A stretch of DNA of 64,000 nucleotides from Methylomicrobium sp. wino1 (GTDB taxonomy: Bacteria > Pseudomonadota > Gammaproteobacteria > Methylococcales > Methylomonadaceae), in contig NZ_CP024202.1 in assembly GCF_003932755.1 (NCBI RefSeq), positions 3,534,001 through 3,598,000 on the forward strand, read 5' to 3'. The translations under genes and the position numbers were made by a program. This document shows positions 35,294 through 44,856 of this stretch, in pieces. The notes under the pieces were generated by a model. That model searched no databases and had not been told where the DNA came from. It was given only the letters and a program-made list of their open reading frames with translations. The number at the start of each line of letters is the position of its first letter. The stretch's first letter is position 1.

Positions 35294-35590
35294 ATGCGAC
35301 CATCTGTTGTTCTTGATAAGAAGCGAAATCTTGTGCGCGAAGCAACTTTTCGCTACCGAGCCGCGAACCCAAGCGTTTTCGGCTCGGTGCTGCATGGAAC
35401 CGACCAAGACGGCAGTGATCTTGATCTGCTGGTCGATGCGCTGCCCGGCGCGACGCTGTTCGACCTTGGCGGTCTACAAGACGAACTGGAATCACTACTT
35501 GGAGTACACGTCGAATTGTTAACTCCGGCTGATCTGCCGCTGAAGTTCCGAGCCAAGATACTCGCGGAGGCCCCCAGCCGGTATGAGTGA
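35294..35590 (+). CDS. MNT-domain nucleotidyltransferase (MntA-like antitoxin)
   Basis: 98 residues with the minimal nucleotidyltransferase motif FGSVLHGTDQDGSDLDLLVD. In MntA/HepT systems this protein AMPylates and silences HepT. AGGAT lies upstream of ATG. The end overlaps the HepT-like frame by 8 bases. Appears intact although its partner is broken. Confidence 0.82.
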   Translation: MRPSVVLDKKRNLVREATFRYRAANPSVFGSVLHGTDQDGSDLDLLVDALPGATLFDLGGLQDELESLLGVHVELLTPADLPLKFRAKILAEAPSRYE

Positions 35591-35939
35591 GAATCGCCTG
35601 CCTGACTATCTCGACCACATGCAACAGGCTGCGATATGTATGCAGCTTCGTAGAAGGTTTGACCAAGACGACTTTCTTGTAGACAAGCGTACTCAGCAGG
35701 CAGTCATCATGAGTTTAATCATTCTCGGCGAAGCCGCCACGAAGGTGATGGACAGCTACGCCGAGTTCACCCAAGCGCATCCTGAAGTACCCTAGCGCAG
35801 TATGCGCGGTATGCGTAACCGAATTACTCACGGCTATTTTGACATCAACCTCCAAGTGGTGTGGAACACTGTGCAAACGGCGCTGCCGAGGCGAATAATT
35901 TCACCGGAAAAAATATTGCGGGGTCAATCTTTACGTTAA
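35583..35939 (+). pseudogene. HepT-like HEPN toxin with an in-frame stop
   Basis: Starts SENRLPDYLDHMQQAA and continues to AHPEVP at codon 70; TAG at 35793 then interrupts. The same frame goes on with RSMRGMRNRITHGYFDINLQ, the HEPN R-x4-H catalytic motif, to TAA 35937. Family members have Trp here (PW.SMRGMRN), so one base change TGG to TAG explains it. The truncated product lacks the catalytic motif. Confidence 0.82.
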
Positions 35940-36002
35940 TCGGAGTGCGGTATAATCCTGCGGTGACCTCCACGTTAGATTTCTCATCACATGCTATCAG
36001 AC

Positions 36003-36782
36003 ATGAAAATCAAACAATACCAAGTAGATGCTTTTGCAACCCGAGCATTCGAGGGAAATCCGGCGGCAGTGTGCCCGTTGGAAAACTGGCTGGATGATGA
36101 TTTGCTTCAGGCCATCGCAGAAGAAAACAACTTGTCGGAGACCGCATTCTTCGTACCCAGTGCAAAGGGATTTAATCTGAGATGGTTTACTCCAGTCAAG
36201 GAGGTTGATCTTTGTGGGCATGCCACATTGGCAGCGGCTCACGTAATCTTTGAATCTCTTGGTTTCACAGCATCAGTGATTACATTTGAAACGCGTAGCG
36301 GCGATCTATTCGTGAAAAAGCGGGGAAGTCTCTTACAAATGGATTTCCCCGCGTACAAATTAACCGCTTGCGAGATTCCGGAAGCCTTGGTTCAAGGTCT
36401 TGGCGTACATCCTATAGAAGTATTGGCCGGCGGCGACTACTTGGCCGTGTTCGATAGCGAAGCTACCGTTCGCGCCATCACGCCAAACCGCGCCCAGCTT
36501 GGTCAGCTCGATTTGCGCGGCGTTATCGTTACTGCGCCAGGCACTGACGTGGATTTTGTCAGTCGTTTCTTTGCCCCCAAGATCGGCATTCCAGAAGATC
36601 CCGTCACCGGTGCCGCCCATTGCAAACTTGCGCCATACTGGGCTGGAAAACTTGGCAAAAATACTTTGTCCGCCAGACAGGTTTCTAAGCGTGGCGGCAA
36701 CCTCGTATGCGAGGTAAAAAACGACAGAGTGGTACTGTCCGGAAGTGCCGTAACGTTCATGGAGGCCGAAATTGCATTCTAA
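36003..36782 (+). CDS. PhzF-family isomerase-like protein
   Basis: 259 residues from ATG 36003 (family start KIKQYQVDAFA); ATG 35991 would add four residues. Motifs: FEGNPAAVCPL, NNLSETAFFV, RWFTPVKEVDLCGHATLAAA and EDPVTGAAHCKLAPYW. Two-lobed PhzF/YddE fold; substrate unknown. It lies in an accessory patch. Confidence 0.9.
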   Translation: MKIKQYQVDAFATRAFEGNPAAVCPLENWLDDDLLQAIAEENNLSETAFFVPSAKGFNLRWFTPVKEVDLCGHATLAAAHVIFESLGFTASVITFETRSGDLFVKKRGSLLQMDFPAYKLTACEIPEALVQGLGVHPIEVLAGGDYLAVFDSEATVRAITPNRAQLGQLDLRGVIVTAPGTDVDFVSRFFAPKIGIPEDPVTGAAHCKLAPYWAGKLGKNTLSARQVSKRGGNLVCEVKNDRVVLSGSAVTFMEAEIAF

Positions 36783-36858
36783 ACCTAGCGCGTCGCTGAA
36801 GCTGACTCGCTTTCGCTACGCTCTAGCAGTCGTCTTAGCTCTGCTTTAGGCAATAGGA

Positions 36859-37467
36859 ATGATAGAAGCCGTACCATACAAAGAGCTATTGAGCATTGTT
36901 GCCATCGTGTTGACTTTTCTGGCGACGGCCCCTTACATCTATTCCATTTTGAAAGGTGCGACCAAACCGCATGTATTTTCTTGGGTGATTTGGGGTACAA
37001 CCACTTTCGTGGTTTTTCTGGCGCAACTTAATAACAAGGGCGGCGTTGGGGCTTGGCCAATCGGGGTGTCGGGGATTCTTACGATCTTCATTGCCGTACT
37101 GGCTGTAACAAAGCGCGGGGATGTAACGATTACAAAAACGGATTGGATGTTCCTGATAACGGCTTTATCTTCGTTACCGCTGTGGTACTTCACCTCGGAT
37201 CCGCTCTGGGCGGTTGTCATTCTCACCACAGTGGATGTATTAGGTTTCGGCCCAACGATTCGCAAGGCATATCACCAGCCGAAATCCGAGCCGTTAAACT
37301 TTTACGCTTTGTTCGCCATCCGCAATCTGTTTGTTGTTATGGCGCTTGAACACTATTCAGTGACAACCGTACTATTCCCTGCCGTGTTGGGGCTAACATG
37401 CGTATTCATCATGGCTTTGATGATGTACCGCAGACTAGCTATTGTCGTCGTAAGTCAAGGAGACTAA
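36859..37467 (+). CDS. Multi-helix membrane protein, PQ-loop-like
   Basis: 202 residues, about six or seven membrane helices. Motif FLATAPYIYSILKGATKPHV followed by FSWVIWG resembles the PQ-loop/SemiSWEET half. No clear family or operon. Unknown function; the accessory neighbourhood suggests horizontal acquisition. Confidence 0.6.
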   Translation: MIEAVPYKELLSIVAIVLTFLATAPYIYSILKGATKPHVFSWVIWGTTTFVVFLAQLNNKGGVGAWPIGVSGILTIFIAVLAVTKRGDVTITKTDWMFLITALSSLPLWYFTSDPLWAVVILTTVDVLGFGPTIRKAYHQPKSEPLNFYALFAIRNLFVVMALEHYSVTTVLFPAVLGLTCVFIMALMMYRRLAIVVVSQGD

Positions 37468-37502
37468 TGATGAGCGAGAACTTCGTAAAAATTAAATTTA
37501 AA

Positions 37503-38973
37503 TCAATCATCATCGTTAGTCTTTACAGTTGTTTCCCAACCGCCGCCCAAAGCCTTGTATAACGCCGCGAGCGCGGTTGCGGTCGCTGTTTCGCTTTGGG
37601 CTAGTCGATCCTGATCCGACAACAATCGGGATTCGATATCCAATACCGTCAGAAAATCGCTGAGTCCGGCTTTGAAGCGCAAGTGCGCGAGTTCGTGGGC
37701 TCTTTGACTCGCCTCGGCGGCCGAAGCCAGCAGTTTGCGTCTGGCGCGCTCCTGATTGTATTGGATCAGCGCGTTTTCGGTTTCTTCCAAGGCATTCAAA
37801 ACGGTTTGCTCGTATTGCGCCAAATCGGCTTCGGCGCGAGCGTCTGCGGCTTTGACACGCGCATAGACGCGTCCTAAATCCAGCGCGGGCCAGGATATTC
37901 TCGGACCGGCCGAATAAGCGTCCGAACCGGCCGCTGCGATGCCCGACAAAGTGCTGGCTTCGAGTGCGATCGATCCGACGAAGGTCACGCGCGGAAACAA
38001 ATCGGCCGTCGCGACGCCGATGCGCGCGGTCGATGCGGCCAGCGTACGTTCGGCGATGCGGATATCGGGGCGGCGGCGCAGTAGTTCCGCCGGCGAGCCG
38101 ATCTGTATCGATTCGGGCAATTTCGGCAACGGGGCAGGGCGCGACAATCGTTCGGTCAGTGCTCCGGGAAATTGCCCGGTCAATACGCTCAGACGGTGTA
38201 TCGTTTTTTGGATCGCACTTTTTAGGGGCGGAATACCGGCTTTTGTGGCTTCGAGTTGGGCAATCGCTCTCGATGTGTCGAGCTCGGTGCCTCGACCGTT
38301 GACGAGCCTGGACTGCGTGATTTCGGCCGTTTCGGCCTGATTCTCGGCGTTTTTTTTGCGCGACGGCCAATTGGTTTTGCAATCCGCGTAACTCGAAATA
38401 ATTGCGCGCGACTTCGGCGATTAGGCTGACGCTCAAATCGCGCAGGCTGGCTTCTTGTGCGTCGACTTCGTCGTCGCTGGCTTCGACGCTGCGGCGCACC
38501 CGGCCGAACAAATCGAGCTCCCAAAAAGCGTCGAAACCGATGTTATACAATTTCAATTCGCGCGGCGCGAAGTTACGGTTGTTCATCGCGCCGAAACTGC
38601 GTTTCTGGTCGGTATAGCCCGCTTTCGATGTGATGGCCGGTAAAAGATCCAGACCGGATTCGAGATATAGCTTGCGCGCCTCTTCGAGATTGGCGTAGGC
38701 CGTTTTGAGGTCGTAATTGTGCTCGACGGCCGTTTCGACAAGTTCGGTCAGTTGGTCGTCCTCGAACAAGGTCCACCAGTTAAGCTCGATGCCTTCCTTG
38801 GAAAATTCGGGATGGACGGCCTGGCCGAATTCTTGCGGCGTTTCGATAAAGGGCAGTCGATAATCGGGACCGACCGCGCAGGCGCTGAGCAATGTCAGGC
38901 ATAACGATGCCAGACCCAATCCGAGATTGGACCGCGAGCGGCCGTTATTCGTAAAAATGACTTGTTTCATCAT
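37503..38973 (-). pseudogene. RND outer-membrane factor (OprM/NodT family), frameshifted
   Basis: The N-terminal half (lipoprotein signal ending in SACAVGPDYRLP, then NYDLKTAYANLEEARKLY, DLFGRVRRSVEA) reads to VAQKK; there, at an eight-T run at 38350-38357, the frame shifts. The second half continues in another frame (TGQFPGALTERL, LLRRRPDIRIAERTLAAS, GGWETT). Deleting one base of the run restores a normal ~485-residue protein. This may be a real mutation, phase variation or a sequencing error. It overlaps the pump gene by 4 bases. Confidence 0.85.
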
Positions 38974-41900
38974 TCAGAGTCCGATGTTGAGTGTTGCGGC
39001 TTTGGTTTCCGCGAAGAGGACAGACGTTGGACCAGTCCCTGCACGCTGACATAGAACACCGGCGTCAACAACAGGCCGAACAACGTGACGCCGATCATGC
39101 CGCTGAAGACCGCGGTGCCCAGCAAGCGTCGGGATTCGGCGCCGGCGCCTTGCGCCAGCACCAGCGGCAGCACGCCCATGATGAATGCGAACGATGTCAT
39201 CAGAATCGGGCGCAGCCGGACGCGCGAAGCATCCATGACGGCTGCGAAGCGGTCGAGTCCGCTTTCCTGGCGCTGTTTCGCGAATTCGACGATCAGGATC
39301 GCGTTTTTGCTGGCCAACGCGACCAGCACGATGAAGCCGACTTGGGTAAAGATGTTGTTGTCCATGCCGCTGAGCCAGATGCCGGTCATCGACGACAAGA
39401 TACACATCGGCACGATCAAGATGATCGCGAGCGGCAATGACCAGCTTTCGTATTGCGCGGCGAGCACCAGGAATACGAAGACGACGCTGAGCGGAAACAC
39501 CAGGAATGCGACGTTGCCGGCCAAGACTTGCTGCAGGCTCAATTCGGTCCATTCGTAGCCGAATCCGGGTGGCAGTTGTCGGTCGAGCAAGCGGCTCATG
39601 ATGTCGATGGCTTGGCCGGAACTGATTCCGGGCAAAGTGCCGCCGTTGATTTCGGCGGCAGGATACATGTTGTAGCGGGTGATCTTGTCCGGCCCGGTGA
39701 TTTCCTTGATGTCTACGAGCGAGCCGAGCGGCACGATGCCGCCGGCCGCGTTCCGGGTTTTCAATTCGGCGATATCTTCCGGATGCATTCGGTATTCGGA
39801 GTCGGCCTGCGCGACGACTTGGTAGGTCCGCCCGAAGCTATTGAAGTCGTTGACGTACATCGAGCCCAAATAGATTTGCAGCGTTTCGAAGACTTCCTTC
39901 AACGGTACGTCCATCGCTTTCGCGCGGGTCCGGTCGACGTCGAGAAATAATTGCGGCACGCCGGCCCGGAAGGTCGTGAATAGACCGGCAAGTCCGGGCT
40001 GCTGGTTTCCTTCGGCGATCATCTCATTGGCGACGTCTTGCAAGGCATCGATGCCGGCGCTGGTACGGTCCTGAATCTGCAGTTTGAAACCGCCGACCGA
40101 ACCCATCCCCCGCACCGGCGGCGGCGCGAATACCGCGATATGGGCATCGGGTATTTGCGCGAGACGTTGTTGCAGTTTCTTGATGATCTCGTTGGCATGC
40201 AGTTCGGGCTTGCCGGCGCGGTCCTTGAAGCTGTCCAGCGGGGTGAACATCGTCGCGACATTGGACTGATTGGCGCCGGTCAGGACCGACCAGCCGGAAT
40301 AAGCGATCACATGCGCGACGCCTTCGGTATCGAGAATGATGCGAGTGGCTTCCTTGACCACGTCCTGCGTGCGGCTCAACGATGCGGCATCGGGCAGTTG
40401 CGTGTACAGAATCAGATAGCCCTGGTCTTGTTGCGGGATGAAACCGGTCGGCACTTTTTCGAAGGCCAGCCAGTTCAGTCCGTTCAGTCCGACATAGAGC
40501 GTCAATACCAAGACAGTCATCCGGATCAGGCGGCCGACCAGGCGCGCATAGCCTTCGCCGAAGCGATCGAAAAAGCGGTTGAAGCCGGCGAAAAACCAGC
40601 CGAACAGCCGGTCGAGCAAGCGCGTGAAGGCATCCTTGTCGCCGTGCGCGCGGTCCAGCAACAATGCGCACATCGCCGGGCTCAAGGTTAGCGAGTTCAA
40701 GGTCGAGATCAGCGTCGAAACCGCGATCGTCAATGCGAATTGTTTGTAGAACGCGCCGGACACGCCGGTGATGAATGCGGTCGGTATGAATACCGCGACC
40801 AGTACCAGCGTCGTCGCGATGATCGGTCCGATCACCTCCTCCATCGCCTTGCGCGTCGCGTCTCGGGCGCTCATGCCCTCGGCGATATGGCGTTCGACGT
40901 TTTCGACGACGACGATTGCGTCGTCGACGACGATGCCGATAGCGAGCACCAAACCGAAGAGCGACAAGGTATTCAACGACAAGCCCATGCCGGCCATCAC
41001 GGCGAAAGTGCCGATCAACGACACCGGCACGGCGAGCAGCGGAATGATCGCGGCGCGCCAGTTCTGCAGGAAGACGATAACCACGACGACGACCAGCAGC
41101 AGCGCTTCGAACAGGGTCTTGACGACCGCGTCGATCGATTGCTGAATGAACACGACCGTGTCGTAGACGAGCGTGTAGTCGAGGCCCTCCGGAAAGTACG
41201 TCTTCAATTTTTCCATCTCGGCTTCGATGGCTTTTTTGGTGTCCAAGGCGTTCGAGCCGGGTAATTGGAAAACGGCCAGGCCGACCGTTTGTTCGCCGTC
41301 CAAATACAAACTGGAGCTGTAATCCTTCGCGCCCAATTCGATGCGCGCGACGTCCTTGAGACGCGTGATTTTTCCGTCGGAACCTTGCTTGATGACGATA
41401 TCGGCGAACTGTTCCGGGTCGGTCAGACGGCCCAAGGTGCTGACCGTGTATTGATAGTCGGTCGCTTCCGGTGACGGTTGTTGGCCGACCACGCCGGCCG
41501 CGACTTGTATGTTTTGTTCGCGCACGGCATTGACGACGTCGCTTGCCGTCATATTGCGCGCGGCGATTTTTTCCGGGTCCAGCCATAGGCGCATGCTGTA
41601 ATCGCGCGCGCCGAACACGAGTATTTCGCCGACGCCGGGCAGCCGAGCGAGCGTGTCCTTGATTTGCAATAATGCGTAATTGCTCAGGTAGACGCTGTCA
41701 TAGCGTTGATCCGGCGAAATCAGGTTGACGACCAGGCTGAGGTCCGGGCTGCGTTTCTTGACGCTGATGCCTTGACGCCTGACTTCCTCCGGCAGTTTCG
41801 GTTCGGCCAGCGCGACGCGGTTTTGTACCTGGACCTGTGCCTTGTCGAGGTCGGTGCCGGGCTTGAACGTGATCGTCAGCGCCATATTGCCGCTGTTGGT

Positions 41901-42155
41901 CGATTGCGACGATAGATACAGCATGTCCTCGACGCCGTTGACTTCCTGTTCGATCGGCGTCGCGACCGTTTCGGCGACGACCGCGGCGTTCGCGCCGGGA
42001 TAAATGGTGCTGACCATCACGGTAGGCGGCGCGATTTCGGGATACTGGGCGACCGGCAATGCGATCAGCGCGAGACCGCCGACCATGACGATCAGAATCG
42101 ACAAGACCGACGCGAAGATCGGACGATCGATGAAAAAATGCGTAAATCGGTACAT
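38970..42155 (-). CDS. RND multidrug efflux pump, HAE1 family (AcrB/MexF-like)
   Basis: 1061 residues, full length. Twelve-helix pump: FIDRPIFASVLSILI at the start, LPVAQYPEIAPPTV, the proton relay region GLVLAIGIVVDDAIVVVENV, GFIPQQDQGY and VGFIVLVALASKNAILIVEF. Sits between adaptor and outer-membrane genes in one operon; exports hydrophobic compounds from periplasm to outside. Confidence 0.95.
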   Translation of the reverse strand: MYRFTHFFIDRPIFASVLSILIVMVGGLALIALPVAQYPEIAPPTVMVSTIYPGANAAVVAETVATPIEQEVNGVEDMLYLSSQSTNSGNMALTITFKPGTDLDKAQVQVQNRVALAEPKLPEEVRRQGISVKKRSPDLSLVVNLISPDQRYDSVYLSNYALLQIKDTLARLPGVGEILVFGARDYSMRLWLDPEKIAARNMTASDVVNAVREQNIQVAAGVVGQQPSPEATDYQYTVSTLGRLTDPEQFADIVIKQGSDGKITRLKDVARIELGAKDYSSSLYLDGEQTVGLAVFQLPGSNALDTKKAIEAEMEKLKTYFPEGLDYTLVYDTVVFIQQSIDAVVKTLFEALLLVVVVVIVFLQNWRAAIIPLLAVPVSLIGTFAVMAGMGLSLNTLSLFGLVLAIGIVVDDAIVVVENVERHIAEGMSARDATRKAMEEVIGPIIATTLVLVAVFIPTAFITGVSGAFYKQFALTIAVSTLISTLNSLTLSPAMCALLLDRAHGDKDAFTRLLDRLFGWFFAGFNRFFDRFGEGYARLVGRLIRMTVLVLTLYVGLNGLNWLAFEKVPTGFIPQQDQGYLILYTQLPDAASLSRTQDVVKEATRIILDTEGVAHVIAYSGWSVLTGANQSNVATMFTPLDSFKDRAGKPELHANEIIKKLQQRLAQIPDAHIAVFAPPPVRGMGSVGGFKLQIQDRTSAGIDALQDVANEMIAEGNQQPGLAGLFTTFRAGVPQLFLDVDRTRAKAMDVPLKEVFETLQIYLGSMYVNDFNSFGRTYQVVAQADSEYRMHPEDIAELKTRNAAGGIVPLGSLVDIKEITGPDKITRYNMYPAAEINGGTLPGISSGQAIDIMSRLLDRQLPPGFGYEWTELSLQQVLAGNVAFLVFPLSVVFVFLVLAAQYESWSLPLAIILIVPMCILSSMTGIWLSGMDNNIFTQVGFIVLVALASKNAILIVEFAKQRQESGLDRFAAVMDASRVRLRPILMTSFAFIMGVLPLVLAQGAGAESRRLLGTAVFSGMIGVTLFGLLLTPVFYVSVQGLVQRLSSSRKPKPQHSTSDSE

Positions 42156-42161
42156 GATTTT

Positions 42162-43376
42162 TTATTCTCCGCCAAACGTGATGAGTTCGGGCGCGACTTT
42201 GGCGCCGGGTCTGACTTTTTGCAAGCCCTCGATCACGACTTTATCTTCGGCCGTCAAGCCCTCGGAGATGACGCGCAAGCCGTCTATGCGCGCGCCCGGA
42301 ATCACCTTGCGGTATTCGGCCTGATCGTCTTGATTCAATACCCAGACGAAGCGTTGTGCCTGATCGGTACCGATAGCGCGATCCGGCAGCAATAGCGCAG
42401 GATAGGGGGCGCCGCCTTGTATGCGCACGCGGGCGAAGAAGCCCGGACTCAACAGATTATGGGTATTTTCGAATACGCCGCGCAGAGTCACGGTGCCGGT
42501 ATCGGTATCGGCGCTCGGCGCGATATAGTCGAGCGTGCCGCGATGCGGAAAATCGCTTTCGTCGGTCAAGTTCAGTTGCATCGGCATGCCTTGAAGATTG
42601 TCGCGGCCGCTGAGTTGACGTTTGTATTTCAAAACCGAACGCTCGTCGGCGTCGATGTAGACATAGACCGGATCGGTCGAGACGATGTGGGTCAGCAGCG
42701 TCGCGGCGCCGCCGCCGTTGACGAGGTTTCCGGCCGTGATCAATTCGCGCCCGACGCGTCCGTCGATCGGCGCATGAATACGCGTATATTCGAGATCGAG
42801 TTTGGCTCGATAAACGTTCGCTTCGGCGGCTTGCACCGAGGCGGATGCTTCGCGAAGGCCCTTGCTGCGCCCGTCGTATTCCTCGATGGATATCGCTTTG
42901 GCTTTTAATAAGTTTTCGGCGCGCTCGAGGTCGTTCTGCGCGAGTTCTCGTTTGGATTTGGCTCTTTCCAATTCGGCTTGAGCCAGATTCAATTGAGCCT
43001 GATAGGGTTTCGGATCGATCGTGAACAGCAAATCGCCTTTTTTGACTTTTTCGCCGGCGAAGAAATTGACCTTCTCCAAATGGCCGCCGACCCGCGCCCG
43101 GACCTCGACTGCTTCGATCGCTTCGATGCGGCCCGTGAATTCGTCCCATTCGGTGACATCACGGGACAGCGGGTGCGCGATTTTGACCTTGGCCGCCGGC
43201 GGAGCTTGGATTTCGGCCTTGTCGCCGCAACCGGTCAGCGCGATCGCAATAACCGTGATGACCCAAAACGTCAGCAGTCTTAACGACAAAGACGGAATGT
43301 TTCCACCGGTTGTAAGCGAAACTTCGTTGACGGAGGGGCGATATATCGCAAGAGCTGATTCGGTTTTTGGATTCAT
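42162..43376 (-). CDS. RND periplasmic adaptor (membrane fusion protein)
   Basis: 404 residues. Helix then lipobox-like ALTGCGDK, lipoyl half-motifs (VEVRARVGGHLEKVNFFAGE, VKKGDLLFTIDPKPYQ), a coiled-coil hairpin (AELERAKSKRELAQNDLERA) and a beta-barrel (GRVGRELITAGNLVNGG). The N-terminal 28 residues before the helix are unusually long, so ATG could be later. First gene of the efflux operon, 6 bases before the pump. Confidence 0.92.
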   Translation of the reverse strand: MNPKTESALAIYRPSVNEVSLTTGGNIPSLSLRLLTFWVITVIAIALTGCGDKAEIQAPPAAKVKIAHPLSRDVTEWDEFTGRIEAIEAVEVRARVGGHLEKVNFFAGEKVKKGDLLFTIDPKPYQAQLNLAQAELERAKSKRELAQNDLERAENLLKAKAISIEEYDGRSKGLREASASVQAAEANVYRAKLDLEYTRIHAPIDGRVGRELITAGNLVNGGGAATLLTHIVSTDPVYVYIDADERSVLKYKRQLSGRDNLQGMPMQLNLTDESDFPHRGTLDYIAPSADTDTGTVTLRGVFENTHNLLSPGFFARVRIQGGAPYPALLLPDRAIGTDQAQRFVWVLNQDDQAEYRKVIPGARIDGLRVISEGLTAEDKVVIEGLQKVRPGAKVAPELITFGGE

Positions 43377-43409
43377 CGGTAAGGCGACCTCGATCGCTGA
43401 GGATTAAAA

Positions 43410-43425
43410 GGTAATACAAATTACC
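43410..43425. promoter_or_regulatory. Candidate TetR operator
   Basis: GGTAATACAAATTACC is a 6-4-6 palindrome in the divergent gap between the efflux operon and the tetR gene, the usual place for a TetR-family operator. Confidence 0.5.
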
Positions 43426-44001
43426 GTTTAATTTAGGTATGATCGTCGTTCTTGTCAATGTATTTTATGAGTAAGACAGCATGGTTAAATGTGGACGTCC
43501 GCCGAAAGGGCAAGAGTGTCAAAGCCGCGAGCGCTTGTTGGACAGCGCTTTGCAATTGTTTCTGGAACACGGTTACGGTGATCTGAGCATGGAAACGATC
43601 GCGAAGGACGCCCATGTATCGATGCGGACGATTTACAGCCGGTTCGGTAATAAGGCGGGGTTATTCGGCGCCGTGATCAAGCGTTGCAGCGACCAGTTCG
43701 TCGACAGACTGCCCGAAAATCTCGAGCCGGGAGAGGCGCTGACCGTTTTCGCGAAACACTATGTTCACCTCATTACCCGGCCCGATGCGGTGCGTATCAG
43801 GACGATTTTGATCGGCGAATCGTTGCGTTTTCCGGAATTGGCAGCCCAGTTTTACGAGCAAGGCCCGCAACGCGCACGGGATGCGCTGGTTGAGTTTTTC
43901 ATAAAGAAACAGCAAGGCGGTTATTTCGCACAAATGAATCCTCGCGTTTTGGCCGATCATTTTTTGAGTTGTCTACGTAACGAACATTTTCAGAAGTTGC
44001 A

Positions 44002-44637
44002 GTCATATCGCCCCCGCAAAGCGGGGGGCTTGACGGTTATTAGCAGCCCCAAGGGCTGCCATTGTTAAGCTTTTGTGGTTTTATTAAAACTCACCGTTAT
44101 CATCAGACCCATTGCCTTCGAGTTGTTCTTGATTCCGGATGTATTTCCTAATTTGGGCCTCTTCAAATCCCACGGTGGACACCGCGTAGCCCCTTGCCCA
44201 AAAACTCTCTCCATTGAAATTTTTCTTCCTTCCCGAAAATTGCCGCGCCACCGCTATCGCACTTTTCCCTTTGATGTATCCGACCACTTCCGCTACCGAA
44301 TACTTCGGCGGAATCTGTATCAGCATATGCACATGATCTTGTACCATATGCCCTTCCAATATCTTGCTCCGCCGCTGCCCCGCCAACTCATGAAACACCG
44401 GACCTAAAAACTTTCTGATTTTTCCATACAACACTTTTTTCCGGTACTTGGGGACAAACACCACATGATATTTGCAGTCCCATTTCGAATGACTTAAGCT
44501 TTCGTATGACATGTAATTGCTCCTCTTTCTGCGGACCGCCAAGCCCCGACGAGCAATTTACATGTCTTTAAAAACTAAATCTAAAGGCAAAGCCTTGATA
44601 GTCCCACTGGTCAAACCAGTGGCTTACCTTTCAACGA
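44002..44637 (-). mobile_element. IS200-like insertion sequence, copy 2, inside tetR
   Basis: 636 bp, same ends as copies 1 and 3, inserted next to GTTA (plus strand; TAAC on the minus strand). The host gene is otherwise unchanged, indicating a recent insertion. Confidence 0.93.
44084..44512 (-). CDS. tnpA: IS200-type TnpA transposase, copy 2
   Basis: 142-residue HUH transposase identical in translation to the copies at 34542-34970 and 50388-50816. Complete, from ATG preceded by GAGGAG. Confidence 0.95.
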   Translation of the reverse strand: MSYESLSHSKWDCKYHVVFVPKYRKKVLYGKIRKFLGPVFHELAGQRRSKILEGHMVQDHVHMLIQIPPKYSVAEVVGYIKGKSAIAVARQFSGRKKNFNGESFWARGYAVSTVGFEEAQIRKYIRNQEQLEGNGSDDNGEF

Positions 44638-44856
44638 GTTAGGATTGGCATCAACGCCGGAAGAAGCCGAGATAGACCTTTGGGTTAGGCAGACCGTCGA
44701 TTTGTTTTTGCATGGTTGTCAAATTTCTTAGACATTGAGCTTTCTGGTAGTGTATGCGTTTCGTCTGCATGGTAGAAGGCTGGGGCGAGGAGTTTAAAAA
44801 ACCGAAATTTGATGTGCGAACACTATACTTAAAACACCATTCACTTGGAGTTGATG

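Larger units (their letters stand above)
43481..44731 (+). pseudogene. TetR-family regulator disrupted by the IS200-like element
   Basis: Left part 43481-44001 encodes GRPPKGQECQSRERLLDSAL, the HTH (MAKDAHVS-like IAKDAHVSMRTIYSRFGNKA) and most of the ligand domain. After the 636-bp IS, 44638-44731 continues in frame (LASTPEEAEIDLWVRQTVDL, FLHGCQIS, TAG). Removing the IS gives an intact 204-residue protein. The interrupted product ends in IS-derived residues and lacks its last helices. It is divergent from the RND operon and probably its repressor. Confidence 0.9.

Noticed and set aside
35241-35666. 141-residue minus-strand frame over mntA/hepT
   Set aside because: Antisense shadow of the nucleotidyltransferase gene; no family signal.
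36783-36858. Integron attC site after the phzF-like gene
   Set aside because: PhzF and small membrane proteins are common cassettes, but no proper GTTRRRY/RYYYAAC core pair was found.
40024-41586. A 520-residue frame inside the RND pump gene
   Set aside because: Arg-rich shadow of the pump gene on the same strand; the pump frame is intact and clearly the real one.
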